Assembly (NCBI GenBank): GCA_023398375.1
Contig: JAEWSH010000070.1
Span: 1-64,000 of the forward strand
DNA length: 64,000 bases
Direction of reading: 5' to 3'
From: Bacillota bacterium
Lineage (GTDB): Bacteria > Bacillota > Clostridia > Lachnospirales > Lachnospiraceae
The translations under genes were made by a program, and so were the position numbers. Of the stretch, positions 25,152 to 34,119 are shown piece after piece. The notes under the pieces are model-generated. The model saw only the letters and a list, made by a program, of their open reading frames with translations, did not search any database and was not told the origin of the DNA. Position 1 is the stretch's first letter; the number at the start of each line of letters is the position of its first letter.

Positions 25152-27326
25152 ATGAAAAAAGATAATTCAGTAAAAGAAATAGGAAATCAAGTGGGTTTTG
25201 GAATTTCTGAAAGGTGGAGAAGTTCTGCGCTCGGAATTGCAATATCTAATTTTAAGAACACATATAAGCACAATAAGACATTTATCTACTTCGAATTAGG
25301 TTTATTATGTTTATTAAGTGTTATTACATCGGGTCTATTAGTTCAAGTATGGATGTGGATTACAAATTCATTAGATACAATTAAAATTACGCTGATACCG
25401 GCGGCATGGTTCTATAGAGGGAAACTGCTTTCATTACTGCTGTTCATGGTGTTCAATTATTATTTTTGGTTCCTTGGCCAGCGGTTGATACATAATTACA
25501 CCATAGATGAAAAAAGAAATATAAAGATTTCAAAAGATGGTACGTATGGAACGAACTCGGAAATGACAGATTCAGAAAAGAAAGACACGCTGGTTATTGG
25601 GGACGTATGGGATATCAAGTGGAATATCTATGGATTGGATTTGCATAATGATTCCATAGTGTATTCCCTTAAAAATCAATATGGTATGAATAATAACATG
25701 AGCGTTACCGGTACCCCGGGTTCAGGTAAATCGAGCGGACTTGTAATTCCTATTATCATGCAGACAGTTCGCAGAGAAGAATCACTGATTATTACAGATC
25801 CGAAGGGAGAATTATATGAGCAGACGGCAGAAATGCTCCGCGCCCATGGTTATACCGTAAAATTACTGAATTTTGGACCGCGGCTAATGCTTCACTCCGA
25901 TTCATGTAATTTTATGAAGGTAATTGGAAAAAGTACACTCATGGCTCACACATTTGCGCGCACAGTAATAGAAAATATTACAGGAGACGCTGTTAATACC
26001 GATATTTGGGGTCTGGGTGGATTAAACTTATTAAAAGGTTCAATTTTATATGTAAATATGTCATCTGATTACAAACAGGAAGAAAAAACACTTGCTACCG
26101 TATATAATATTCTTTCAGAAAATTCAGTTGAAGATTTGGAATGTATGTTTGAAATGCTGCCGGATAAACATCCAGCTAAGAAAGCGTTTAATATTTATTC
26201 TCAGGGAGATAAGGTAGTAAAAGGGAATACGCTTACAGGATTAGCAATACAGTTATCCGTATTTCAGGATGAAACAGTATGTAAACTTACCAGTGTAGAT
26301 GATATTCAGTTCACAGAACCGGGAAAATCAAAATGTATGTATTTTGTAGGTTCTTCAGATCAGGAAGATTCTATGGATTTTTTAAAAGCGCTCTTCTTTT
26401 CACTGGAATATCAGGAATTAGTATCTTTTGCGGATAACGCGACCCTGCATCCTGAATCCGGAAAGAAACTTCCTGTAAAAGTGACTATGTTATTGGATGA
26501 ATTCCCAAATTGCGGTATTATTCCATCTTTTGAGAAAAAATTAAGTACGGTCCGATCAAGAAATATTGATACAATATTTATCACACAAGATATCTGCCAA
26601 CTACAAAACATGTATCCGGATAACAGATGGAGAACCGTTCTGAATGATTGTTCCTCACAAATGTTGCTGCAGACGCAGGATGAAGAAACGGCTAAGTTCT
26701 TTTCTACCCGCAGCGGCACCATGACTGCACAAACCAATAATAAGAGGTTTTCAGAATCGGATACTGACATTATTAAAACAAAATTAAAAACAGAATATAC
26801 GGTAACAGAAGGACTTGGAGAAAGAGCTGTATTTACGGTGGGTGAAATTTTCACTATGGATATCAACGAATTGATATTATTTATCTCAACCCATAATGTT
26901 ATCAGATTAAGGAAGTATAATTACTGGTCGCACCCAATGTATATAGAAATCGGGGATGATAAAGAGCACCAACATCTGCTTACTCCAATTACCAATCATG
27001 TACCTAAGTGGGTGAGGGAATTAACGGAGGAGGAATTAATATATTTCGACTTGGATGGTATTCCGGAACAAAAAATACCAGAAGATGGTACCCGGGTCAC
27101 GCCTATTTATATGGATGATGAAAACAGTCCCGCAAGAAAAGCAGCTATGGCAAATAGAAATGCGAAAAAGCAGAAAAAATTGCTTTCTCGAAAAGAAGAA
27201 AACCAGGTTAAAATAAAATATGTTGAAAGTAATGAAGATGATTATATGGAATCTAACCTGGCTAATATTGATATGAAATGTAACGATCGAACAGGTAGGA
27301 AAGTATATGAGAAAATAGAGTGGTAG
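25152..27326 (+). CDS. virD4: VirD4/TraG type IV coupling protein
   Basis: The 724-residue protein brings the DNA-relaxase complex to the channel. Two membrane helices (about 42-66 and 90-115) are followed by a TraG/VirD4 ATPase: Walker A VTGTPGSGKSSGL near residue 187, IITDPKGELYEQT after it, and Walker B MLLDEFPNCG near 446. A Lys-rich C-terminal tail follows. It is the last gene of the transfer operon. The matching relaxase is not in the window. Confidence 0.92.
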   Translation: MKKDNSVKEIGNQVGFGISERWRSSALGIAISNFKNTYKHNKTFIYFELGLLCLLSVITSGLLVQVWMWITNSLDTIKITLIPAAWFYRGKLLSLLLFMVFNYYFWFLGQRLIHNYTIDEKRNIKISKDGTYGTNSEMTDSEKKDTLVIGDVWDIKWNIYGLDLHNDSIVYSLKNQYGMNNNMSVTGTPGSGKSSGLVIPIIMQTVRREESLIITDPKGELYEQTAEMLRAHGYTVKLLNFGPRLMLHSDSCNFMKVIGKSTLMAHTFARTVIENITGDAVNTDIWGLGGLNLLKGSILYVNMSSDYKQEEKTLATVYNILSENSVEDLECMFEMLPDKHPAKKAFNIYSQGDKVVKGNTLTGLAIQLSVFQDETVCKLTSVDDIQFTEPGKSKCMYFVGSSDQEDSMDFLKALFFSLEYQELVSFADNATLHPESGKKLPVKVTMLLDEFPNCGIIPSFEKKLSTVRSRNIDTIFITQDICQLQNMYPDNRWRTVLNDCSSQMLLQTQDEETAKFFSTRSGTMTAQTNNKRFSESDTDIIKTKLKTEYTVTEGLGERAVFTVGEIFTMDINELILFISTHNVIRLRKYNYWSHPMYIEIGDDKEHQHLLTPITNHVPKWVRELTEEELIYFDLDGIPEQKIPEDGTRVTPIYMDDENSPARKAAMANRNAKKQKKLLSRKEENQVKIKYVESNEDDYMESNLANIDMKCNDRTGRKVYEKIEW

Positions 27327-27352
27327 ATTGCATTTTAAATTCAAAAAAAGTA

Positions 27353-27703
27353 TTGACAATAAATGGTTTATTACTTATAATATACTTATTCAGTATATTA
27401 TATCAGTAAAAATATTCAAGGGGAAGACTATGTTCTTTCCTTTTTTTATTAAAAATTTTTCAACTTAGAAATCACTTTTATTTTTGTATAAAGTATTATT
27501 TCTTAGTTAAATAGGGAAAGAAAAATGTAATACATTTTTCTTAGACAAATAATGATTGTAGTTTAATCATTCATATAGAAAATTCAGATAGCAGCCTGAA
27601 ACTGTTACCTGTTTATTCACCCTAAGTGGTGTAAATTAACATTAATTTAGTTTACGCCATTCAGGGGGCGTAATCTTCATTGAGAAGGACAAGGAGATAA
27701 CCT
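27353..27703 (+). promoter_or_regulatory. Promoter, inverted repeat and long structured leader
   Basis: TTGACA (27353-27358), 17 bases, and TATAAT (27376-27381). TATAATATAC (27376-27385) is inverted at 27393-27402. The leader of about 315 nt holds a short ORF (27430-27468), a 12-bp hairpin (27518-27542) and two mutually exclusive pairings. The segment TTTACGCC at 27651-27658 can pair with GGTGTAAA (27628-27635) or with GGCGTAA (27667-27673). This suggests conditional control of the gene at 27704. Confidence 0.7.
27430..27468 (+). CDS. Possible Phe-rich leader peptide, 12 residues
   Basis: An ATG with AAGGGGAAG just upstream starts a 12-codon frame, MFFPFFIKNFST, with five Phe codons. It lies about 40 nt after the promoter start and before a strong hairpin, the usual place for an attenuator peptide. 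The T-rich base content could also produce this by chance. Confidence 0.35.
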   Translation: MFFPFFIKNFST

Positions 27704-28168
27704 ATGAATTCAAAAACTACAAAGGAAGTATCACCATTAACTGAGCTGTTATTATCATTATCGGCTGGTGCCATTCATAACGATGGAAGTGTATCTAATA
27801 TTAAAGAAATTGCTTTGATCGGGGCAAGAGAAAGAGCTTTTATGACAATTGATGAAGCTTTGAACGGTTCCTATGTTACATACGGTAGCAAAGCCCTTGT
27901 TTTTGCTGAAATGAGAGCAGACAAGAAGGAGACACTTGTTTTAAGAAATTCTATTGGTCTTAAAGCTTGTGATAGTATTTTGTACTTAAACATGAAATGT
28001 AAAGAAGTTACAGGCAGAATATTCTTAAAGAATTATTACCCTGTTGACGATGTAAAAATCAATCAGGAAAATGTTGATATTTTTTATAGTTTAATGAAAG
28101 AGTATGACGATGCACTTAAATTAGCGATAGAAGAAATATTATCAATGAATTCAAATAAAAAAGCTTGA
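27704..28168 (+). CDS. Unknown soluble protein, 154 residues
   Basis: ATG 27704 has AAGGAG nearby. The product has no signal peptide or membrane helix and no motif I recognise. It has a central beta-rich part and a helical C-terminus. Its own promoter and long leader set it apart from the transfer operon. The stop codon is built into the terminator stem. Confidence 0.65.
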   Translation: MNSKTTKEVSPLTELLLSLSAGAIHNDGSVSNIKEIALIGARERAFMTIDEALNGSYVTYGSKALVFAEMRADKKETLVLRNSIGLKACDSILYLNMKCKEVTGRIFLKNYYPVDDVKINQENVDIFYSLMKEYDDALKLAIEEILSMNSNKKA

Positions 28169-28192
28169 GACCGTAAGGTCCAAGCTTTTTTT
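28157..28192 (+). terminator. Terminator of the 154-residue gene
   Basis: AAAAAAGCTTG pairs with CAAGCTTTTTT, with an inner GACC/GGTC stem around GTAA. Confidence 0.92.
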
Positions 28193-28247
28193 AGTTATTG
28201 CATTTTATGATATTATTTATTTAGATTATGTATTCTTTCTTCTTATT

Positions 28248-28535
28248 TTATATATCGTACAGTTTTACCAGTTCTTTTATATCTCTGCGTCTATTGAATT
28301 CGTTACCCGGTACGTCGCCTTCAAAATCTCTGCATATCTGTCTTGCTACTGCATCAATATCTATTTGTTTTAATTTCTCGATGTATGATGCCTCCTTTTC
28401 ACATCCTGTTCTTCTTAATAATTCAATAGCTTCATTCATGTCCTGTTCAGGTGTTGTTTTGTCTTTTCCTGTTAACTTAAGATATTTTCTTACCGAAATA
28501 TTTTCTTTTTTATAGGTATCAAAATCGATTTCCAC
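28248..28535 (-). CDS. Small charged protein, 95 residues
   Basis: I chose GTG 28535 because GGGAGGAG lies four bases upstream. A longer start at 28568 would leave almost no leader. The product is soluble and charged (…KEASYIEKLKQIDIDAVARQIC…), with no known family. The promoter TTGACT-17-TATAAT lies at 28614-28586 on the minus strand. An antitoxin-like or regulatory role is possible but unproven. Confidence 0.55.
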   Translation of the reverse strand: MEIDFDTYKKENISVRKYLKLTGKDKTTPEQDMNEAIELLRRTGCEKEASYIEKLKQIDIDAVARQICRDFEGDVPGNEFNRRRDIKELVKLYDI

Positions 28536-28585
28536 TTTACTCCTCCCTTCTATTCCATTATTATCCATTTTAGTAATGGAAAAAT

Positions 28586-28614
28586 ATTATATCTCAAAAT
28601 AATTTAAAAGTCAA
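28586..28614 (-). promoter_or_regulatory. Minus-strand promoter
   Basis: TTGACT (28614-28609), 17 bases, and TATAAT (28591-28586). The repeat CCATT-n5-AATGG lies just downstream. This promoter does not carry the regional palindrome. Confidence 0.75.
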
Positions 28615-28639
28615 CACTTATTTTTATTTTTTTTATATA

Positions 28640-28673
28640 TTGACTTTTCTTTGAATTAGTGGTATATTATACC
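28640..28673 (+). promoter_or_regulatory. Promoter with GGTATATTATACC operator, no gene behind it
   Basis: TTGACT (28640-28645), 17 bases, and TATATT (28663-28668) inside the perfect palindrome GGTATATTATACC (28661-28673). The transcript would start near 28675 and run to the terminator at 29012-29048. Confidence 0.85.
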
Positions 28674-28674
28674 T

Positions 28675-29048
28675 ACAAATGATAAAGGAGAGTCATACTT
28701 TTCAACTTAATCGTTTGGAGCAACATTTTTAACGTTGAGCATCTTTTTATTTAATGATATCGCGCGGATGATTGAATAGGAGGACGTTATCTTCGGTATA
28801 GGCCAATACCAAAGATAATAAAAAATCACTCAATAGTAATTGCTTTTGAGGTTCAAGATTGACATAATAAGATTTAATGGTTTTATGTAAATGCTTTGTG
28901 GCTGTGGTGGCTGCGTCAGCATATCATAATTGATTTGGATTTAAAAGTTTTCTTGAATGCAGAGAATGTTTACCAGGTCCAACTGAGAGCGCATCTTCAA
29001 AGAACCTGGAAGAAAAGCTGGTGATTATACACCGGCTTTTCTTTTTTT
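28675..29048 (+). ncRNA. Candidate structured non-coding RNA, about 375 nt
   Basis: A strong promoter with the regional operator and a strong terminator bracket this segment. No convincing ORF lies between them. Visible structure: TTATCTT-n-GGTAT pairs with ATACC-n-AAGATAA (28787-28818); GCTG/CAGC near 28909; CCAGGT pairs with ACCTGG (28973-29009); a 12-bp terminator stem follows (29012-29041) with T7. Two Shine-Dalgarno-like stretches (AAAGGAGAG near 28685 and AGGAGG near 28778) have no start codon behind them. I do not recognise the RNA family. Confidence 0.6.
29012..29048 (+). terminator. Terminator of the candidate RNA
   Basis: GAAAAGCTGGTG pairs with CACCGGCTTTTC (one G-U) around ATTATA, followed by T7. 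Confidence 0.93.
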
Positions 29049-29080
29049 GCGCAAGCAACGAATCAAAACTGAGAATAAAC

Positions 29081-29152
29081 TTGAAACTTTTTGTCCCATA
29101 CTAGATAATAATATTGATAAAAAAACAACTTGTAGATATGTGCATACAAGTT
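29081..29152 (+). promoter_or_regulatory. Arabinose operon promoter and operator
   Basis: TTGAAA (29081-29086), 17 bases, and GATAAT (29104-29109). About ten bases past the expected start lies an inverted repeat, AACTTGTA (29127-29134) and TACAAGTT (29145-29152), 10 bases apart. Its half-site is like the TTGTA/TACAA halves of AraR operators. A repressor here would block elongation or the start. Confidence 0.7.
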
Positions 29153-29243
29153 TTATAATTTTATTAAACGAAAAATGGATAGAAATTCCTCTATCTATAC
29201 AACTAAAACAGGAAATAATCTAATAATAAGGAGGATAATTTAC

Positions 29244-30740
29244 ATGAAAACAGGAAAGAATTACAAATTTTGGTTCTGCACAGGATCACAGGATTTATAC
29301 GGAGATGCATGTCTTGCAAAAGTTGCAGAGCATTCTAAAATTATTGTTGAAAATTTGAACAAATCAGGTATTTTACCATATGAAGTAGTGTGGAAGCCTA
29401 CTCTAATTACAAATGAATTAATCAGAAGGACATTTAATGAAGCGAACGGAGATGAAGAATGTGCCGGAGTCATCACATGGATGCACACGTTCTCTCCAGC
29501 AAAATCATGGATTATAGGATTGCAGGAATACAGAAAGCCATTATGCCATTTGCATACACAATTCAATGAAGAGCTTCCATATGATACGATCGATATGGAT
29601 TTCATGAATGAGAACCAGTCTGCTCATGGTGATAGAGAATATGGCCATATTGTGAGCCGTATGGGCATCGAAAGAAAGATTATTGTAGGACACTGGACAT
29701 TCCCGGCTGTTCAGGAAAAACTTGCTGAATGGATGAGGACTGCAGTTGGTGTAATTGAATCTTCCCATATCCGTGTATGCCGTTTTGGTGATAATATGAA
29801 TAATGTTGCAGTCACAGAAGGTGATAAAGTAGAAGCACAGATTAAATTTGGCTGGGAAATCGATCATTACAACGTAAATGACTTAGTAGAATATGTAGAA
29901 GCTGTTTCCAAGGGGGACACAGATACTTTAGTAGAAGAGTATTACAGTAAATATAAGATTATAGATGAAGGACGCGATCTTGATGAATTCAGGAGACACG
30001 TAGCAGTTCAGGCTCAGCAGGAAATCGGTATTGAGAAATTTTTAGTTACTAATAATTATCATGCGATTGTCACTCATTTTGGCATGCTCGGCGGATTGAA
30101 GCAATTACCAGGCCTTTCCATGCAGAGAATGATGGAAAAGGGATATGGATTCGGTGCAGAAGGTGATTGGAAAGTTGCAGCAATGGTGCGTATGATGAAA
30201 TTAATGACAGCCGGTAAAAAAGATGCAAAAGGAACATCTATGATGGAAGATTACACATATAATCTTGTTCCTGGAAAAGAAGGAATCTTACAATCACATA
30301 TGTTGGAAGTATGCCCATCTGTTGCCGAAGGCGATATCGGTATCAAAGTATGTCCACTTTCAATGGGCAACAGAGAAGACCCGGCACGTCTTGTATTTAC
30401 ATCTAAGACAGGCCCTGGAGTGGCAGCTTCGCTGATTGATCTTGGAAACAGATTTAGATTGATTATCAATGCGGTCGACTGTAAGAAAGTAGAAAAACCA
30501 ATGCCTAAATTACCAGTTGGAACAGCATTCTGGACACCGCAGCCAGACCTGGCAACAGGTGCAGAAGCCTGGATCCTAGCAGGGGGTGCTCATCATACAG
30601 CATTTTCATATGATCTGACAGTAGATCAGATGGTAGACTGGGCAGCAGCAATGGGAATTGAAAGTGTTGTAATTGATAAAGATACAACAATCAGAAACTT
30701 CAAGAATGAATTAAGATGGAATGCAGCATCTTACAGATAA
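29244..30740 (+). CDS. araA: L-arabinose isomerase
   Basis: It converts L-arabinose to L-ribulose in the cytoplasm. The 498-residue length is normal. The motifs GFGAEGDWK and SHMLEVCP carry the metal-binding Glu and His of the family, and SAHGDREYGHI is also typical. ATG 29244 has AAGGAGG at 29228-29234, while a longer frame from 29175 has no such site. It is the first gene of the araA-araB-araD-transketolase operon, behind an AraR-like inverted repeat. Confidence 0.95.
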   Translation: MKTGKNYKFWFCTGSQDLYGDACLAKVAEHSKIIVENLNKSGILPYEVVWKPTLITNELIRRTFNEANGDEECAGVITWMHTFSPAKSWIIGLQEYRKPLCHLHTQFNEELPYDTIDMDFMNENQSAHGDREYGHIVSRMGIERKIIVGHWTFPAVQEKLAEWMRTAVGVIESSHIRVCRFGDNMNNVAVTEGDKVEAQIKFGWEIDHYNVNDLVEYVEAVSKGDTDTLVEEYYSKYKIIDEGRDLDEFRRHVAVQAQQEIGIEKFLVTNNYHAIVTHFGMLGGLKQLPGLSMQRMMEKGYGFGAEGDWKVAAMVRMMKLMTAGKKDAKGTSMMEDYTYNLVPGKEGILQSHMLEVCPSVAEGDIGIKVCPLSMGNREDPARLVFTSKTGPGVAASLIDLGNRFRLIINAVDCKKVEKPMPKLPVGTAFWTPQPDLATGAEAWILAGGAHHTAFSYDLTVDQMVDWAAAMGIESVVIDKDTTIRNFKNELRWNAASYR

Positions 30741-30766
30741 ATAACACATAAACGGAGGATTTTTTA

Positions 30767-32374
30767 ATGGGTCTGGAAATGAAAGAAGTAAAAAATGTGA
30801 TAGCAGATGGCAAAGCAGTACTTGGTATTGAATTTGGCTCGACCAGAATCAAAGCAGTATTAATCGGAACAGATAACACGCCAATTGCTTCGGGTAGTCA
30901 TGATTGGGAGAACAGACTGGAAAATAACATCTGGACATATAGTTTGGATGCTGTCTGGACAGGCTTGCAGGACTGTTATCAGAAAATGCTTGAAGATGTG
31001 AAAGAAAAATATGATGTAACTGTTAAGACATTGGGCGGCATTGGCTTCAGCGGCATGATGCACGGCTATATGGCTTTTGACAAAGGGGAAGAACTGCTGG
31101 TCCCGTTCCGGACATGGCGTAATACGATTACAGAACAGGCTTCTGAGGAATTGACAGAAGTATTCAATTATCATATTCCTCAAAGATGGAGCATTGCACA
31201 TCTTTATCAGGCGATTCTGAATAAAGAGGAACACGTGTCTAAAATCAGTTATCTGACAACTTTAGCAGGGTATATTCATTGGAGACTGACAGGAAAGAAA
31301 GTATTGGGTGTTGGAGAAGCATCCGGTATGTTCCCGATAGACATTCATACAAAGAAATTCAATACACGTATGATTCAGTTGTTTGATGAATTAAATCTTA
31401 CGAATAACTTTGAATGGAAACTTGCAGATATTTTACCTGAAGTTCTTGTAGCAGGTGAAGAGGCAGGTGTTCTTACAGAAGAAGGCGCTAAATTACTTGA
31501 TGTTTCAGGACAACTACAGGCTGGGATTCCACTCTGCCCGCCGGAAGGTGATGCCGGAACAGGTATGGCAGCAACTAACAGTGTTGCAGTGCGTACAGGT
31601 AATGTTTCTGCCGGAACTTCAGTCTTTGCAATGATCGTACTTGAGAAGGACCTTAATAAGGTTCATTCTGAAATTGATTTAGTTACGACACCAAGTGGTA
31701 ACCTGGTAGGTATGGTTCACTGCAACAACTGTACTTCAGACTTAAATGCCTGGGTTTCTCTTTTTAAAGAATTTTCGGAAGCCTTTGGAGTGGAAGTGGA
31801 TATGACAAAATTGTTCTCTACTTTATATAATAAAGCACTGGAAGGAGATGCTGACTGCGGTGGTCTATTAGCATATAATTACTTCTCAGGTGAGCATATT
31901 ACAAATATGGAAGAAGGACGTCCGTTATTCGTCAGAACGCCCGAAAGTAAATTCACATTGGCTAACTTTATGCGTGTTCACTTATTTACATCATTGGGCG
32001 CATTGAAAACAGGTCTGGATATTCTGTTAAAAGAAGAAAACGTAAAAATAAGTCAGATCTTTGGTCATGGCGGATTATTCAAGACAAAAGGTGTAGGACA
32101 AAAGATATTGGCTGCAGCGATGAACGCACCTGTTTCTGTTATGGAAACAGCCGGTGAAGGCGGAGCATGGGGGATCGCCCTGTTAGCTTCCTACATGATT
32201 CATAAATCAGCGGATGAGACATTGGATGATTATCTGACAAAGAAAGTATTTGAAGGCCAGACTGGTACAAAAATGGATCCGGATCCTAAAGATGTGGCAG
32301 GTTTTGATGAATTTATTACACGTTATACCAAAGGACTTCCAATTGAAAGAGCAGCTATAGATTCTCTCAGATAG
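30767..32374 (+). CDS. araB: L-ribulokinase, FGGY family
   Basis: It phosphorylates L-ribulose with ATP. The 535-residue protein has the FGGY phosphate loops GIEFGSTRIKAVLIG (about residues 24-38) and GNVSAGTSVFAMI (about 278-290), and the adenosine motif GHGGLFKTKGVGQ. Position between araA and araD supports ribulokinase rather than xylulokinase. It is a divergent FGGY type, common in Clostridia, not the classic enterobacterial AraB. CGGAGG precedes the start. Confidence 0.85.
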   Translation: MGLEMKEVKNVIADGKAVLGIEFGSTRIKAVLIGTDNTPIASGSHDWENRLENNIWTYSLDAVWTGLQDCYQKMLEDVKEKYDVTVKTLGGIGFSGMMHGYMAFDKGEELLVPFRTWRNTITEQASEELTEVFNYHIPQRWSIAHLYQAILNKEEHVSKISYLTTLAGYIHWRLTGKKVLGVGEASGMFPIDIHTKKFNTRMIQLFDELNLTNNFEWKLADILPEVLVAGEEAGVLTEEGAKLLDVSGQLQAGIPLCPPEGDAGTGMAATNSVAVRTGNVSAGTSVFAMIVLEKDLNKVHSEIDLVTTPSGNLVGMVHCNNCTSDLNAWVSLFKEFSEAFGVEVDMTKLFSTLYNKALEGDADCGGLLAYNYFSGEHITNMEEGRPLFVRTPESKFTLANFMRVHLFTSLGALKTGLDILLKEENVKISQIFGHGGLFKTKGVGQKILAAAMNAPVSVMETAGEGGAWGIALLASYMIHKSADETLDDYLTKKVFEGQTGTKMDPDPKDVAGFDEFITRYTKGLPIERAAIDSLR

Positions 32375-32413
32375 TGAGAATGAATCATGATAGGTTAAAG
32401 AGAGGAAAATTGA

Positions 32414-33112
32414 ATGTTAGAAGCATTAAAAAAAGAAGTTTATGAAGCAAATATGTTATTGCCAAAGTATGGTCTTGTTACATTTACCTGGGGAAATGTC
32501 AGTGGTATCGACAGGGAAAAGGGATTATTTGTAATTAAGCCCTCCGGTGTGGATTATGACAAATTAACACCTGATGATATGGTGGTCGTGGACCTTAATG
32601 GTAATAAAATAGAAGGGAACTATAATCCTTCTTCTGATACCGATACTCATGTGGAACTGTACAAAGCTTGTCCTGAAATGGGTGGAATCGTGCATACGCA
32701 TTCCTCCTGGGCAACCAGCTGGGCACAGGCCGGAAGAGGAATTCCTTGTTATGGAACAACGCATGCAGATTACATGTATGGCGAAATTCCATGTGTAAGG
32801 TGTCTTACTAAAGAAGAAATTGAAGGTGCATATGAGAAAAATACAGGTCTTTTAATTGTTGATTATTTCAAAGACAAGGACTTTATGGCCGTGCCGGCAG
32901 TTCTTTGTAAGAATCATGGACCTTTCTCATGGGGAAAAGATTCACATGAAGCAGTTCATAATGCGGTAGTATTGGAAGAAGTGGCTAAGATGGCGGCCCG
33001 TTGTGAAATGATTAATCCTGAAGTAAAGCCAGCACCTCAGGAATTACAGGATAAGCATTATTATAGAAAGCATGGGGCAAATGCATATTACGGGCAGAGT
33101 CCGATGAAATAA
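32414..33112 (+). CDS. araD: L-ribulose-5-phosphate 4-epimerase
   Basis: It makes D-xylulose-5-P. The 232-residue class II aldolase-like protein shows GNVSGID, SGVDYDKLTPDDMVVVDL, the zinc ligands HTH (residues 94-96) and a third His in KNHGPFSWG near 171. It has the normal length and is third in the operon. Confidence 0.95.
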   Translation: MLEALKKEVYEANMLLPKYGLVTFTWGNVSGIDREKGLFVIKPSGVDYDKLTPDDMVVVDLNGNKIEGNYNPSSDTDTHVELYKACPEMGGIVHTHSSWATSWAQAGRGIPCYGTTHADYMYGEIPCVRCLTKEEIEGAYEKNTGLLIVDYFKDKDFMAVPAVLCKNHGPFSWGKDSHEAVHNAVVLEEVAKMAARCEMINPEVKPAPQELQDKHYYRKHGANAYYGQSPMK

Positions 33113-33162
33113 TGTCTTTTGTTCAAAAAGGATAAATAAATGCTATAAAATTAGCATAAAAG

Positions 33163-33243
33163 ATACATACCGCATACTTGTAAGTTTGCGGTATGTATAG
33201 TATTCTAAGTAGAGATGCGAATCAAACAAGAGAAGGCATCTTT
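33163..33243 (+). other. Hairpins between araD and the transketolase genes
   Basis: ATACATACCGCA (33163-33174) pairs exactly with 33187-33198. A weaker AGATGC/GCATCT pair with TTTT follows (33213-33243). Neither is a strong terminator. They may stabilise or partly end the ara transcript. Confidence 0.55.
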
Positions 33244-33279
33244 TGTGAGTACAGTATGAAAAATTAATGGAGGACAAAC

Positions 33280-34119
33280 ATGAACAATTTAGAACTTGCA
33301 AAAAAAGCAAATGAAGTGCGAATTGGTATTGTTACCGCTGTTCACAGTGCAAAAGCCGGACATCCGGGCGGATCACTTTCGGCAGCAGATATTTTTACGT
33401 ATCTTTATTTTGAAGAAATGAATATTGATCCGAAAAATCCTAAGATGGAGGGTAGAGACCGTTTTGTATTATCAAAAGGTCACGTAGCTCCAGGACTTTA
33501 TTCAACATTAGCGCATAGAGGATATTTTCCGGTAGAAGATCTTAAGACTCTTCGTCACCTTGGATCCTATTTGCAGGGTCATCCTGATATGAAACACATT
33601 CCGGGAGTGGATATGTCATCAGGTTCTTTGGGACAAGGACTTTCAGCGGCGGTAGGTATGGCACTATCCGCAAAAATGGATGGAAAAGAATACAAGACTT
33701 ATGCTTTATGCGGTGATGGTGAGCTTCAGGAAGGACAGATCTGGGAAGCAGCGATGTTTGCAGGGCATAGAAAATTAGATAACCTAATTGTTATCGTTGA
33801 TAATAATGGTCTGCAAATTGATGGAAAGATTGATGACATATGCTCACCATATCCTATTGATAAGAAATTCGAAGCCTTTAATTTCCATGTGATCAATATT
33901 GATGCGCATGACTTTGATGCGATAAGGGCAGCATTTAAAGAAGCAAAAGAAACAAAGGGAATGCCTACTGCAATTATTGCTCATAGTACAAAAGGGAAAG
34001 GTGTATCCTATATGGAAAATCAGGCAGCTTGGCACGGTACAGCTCCTAATGATGAACAATATGCTGTTGCAATGGAAGATTTGGCAAAGATCGATGTAGA
34101 ATTAGGAGGTGCAAACTAA
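33280..34119 (+). CDS. Transketolase, N-terminal subunit
   Basis: The 279-residue subunit holds the thiamine-diphosphate pyrophosphate site: CGDGELQEGQIWEAAMFAGH, then IVDNNGLQ. SAKAGHPGGSLSAADIF is the N-terminal signature. Together with the next gene it moves two-carbon units and feeds xylulose-5-P into glycolysis. The stop shares one base with the next start. Split transketolases are common in Clostridia. Confidence 0.93.
   Translation: MNNLELAKKANEVRIGIVTAVHSAKAGHPGGSLSAADIFTYLYFEEMNIDPKNPKMEGRDRFVLSKGHVAPGLYSTLAHRGYFPVEDLKTLRHLGSYLQGHPDMKHIPGVDMSSGSLGQGLSAAVGMALSAKMDGKEYKTYALCGDGELQEGQIWEAAMFAGHRKLDNLIVIVDNNGLQIDGKIDDICSPYPIDKKFEAFNFHVINIDAHDFDAIRAAFKEAKETKGMPTAIIAHSTKGKGVSYMENQAAWHGTAPNDEQYAVAMEDLAKIDVELGGAN

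Noticed and set aside
29175..29243. N-terminal extension of the arabinose isomerase
   Set aside because: The extra 23 residues do not look like the family, and AAGGAGG directly precedes ATG 29244.
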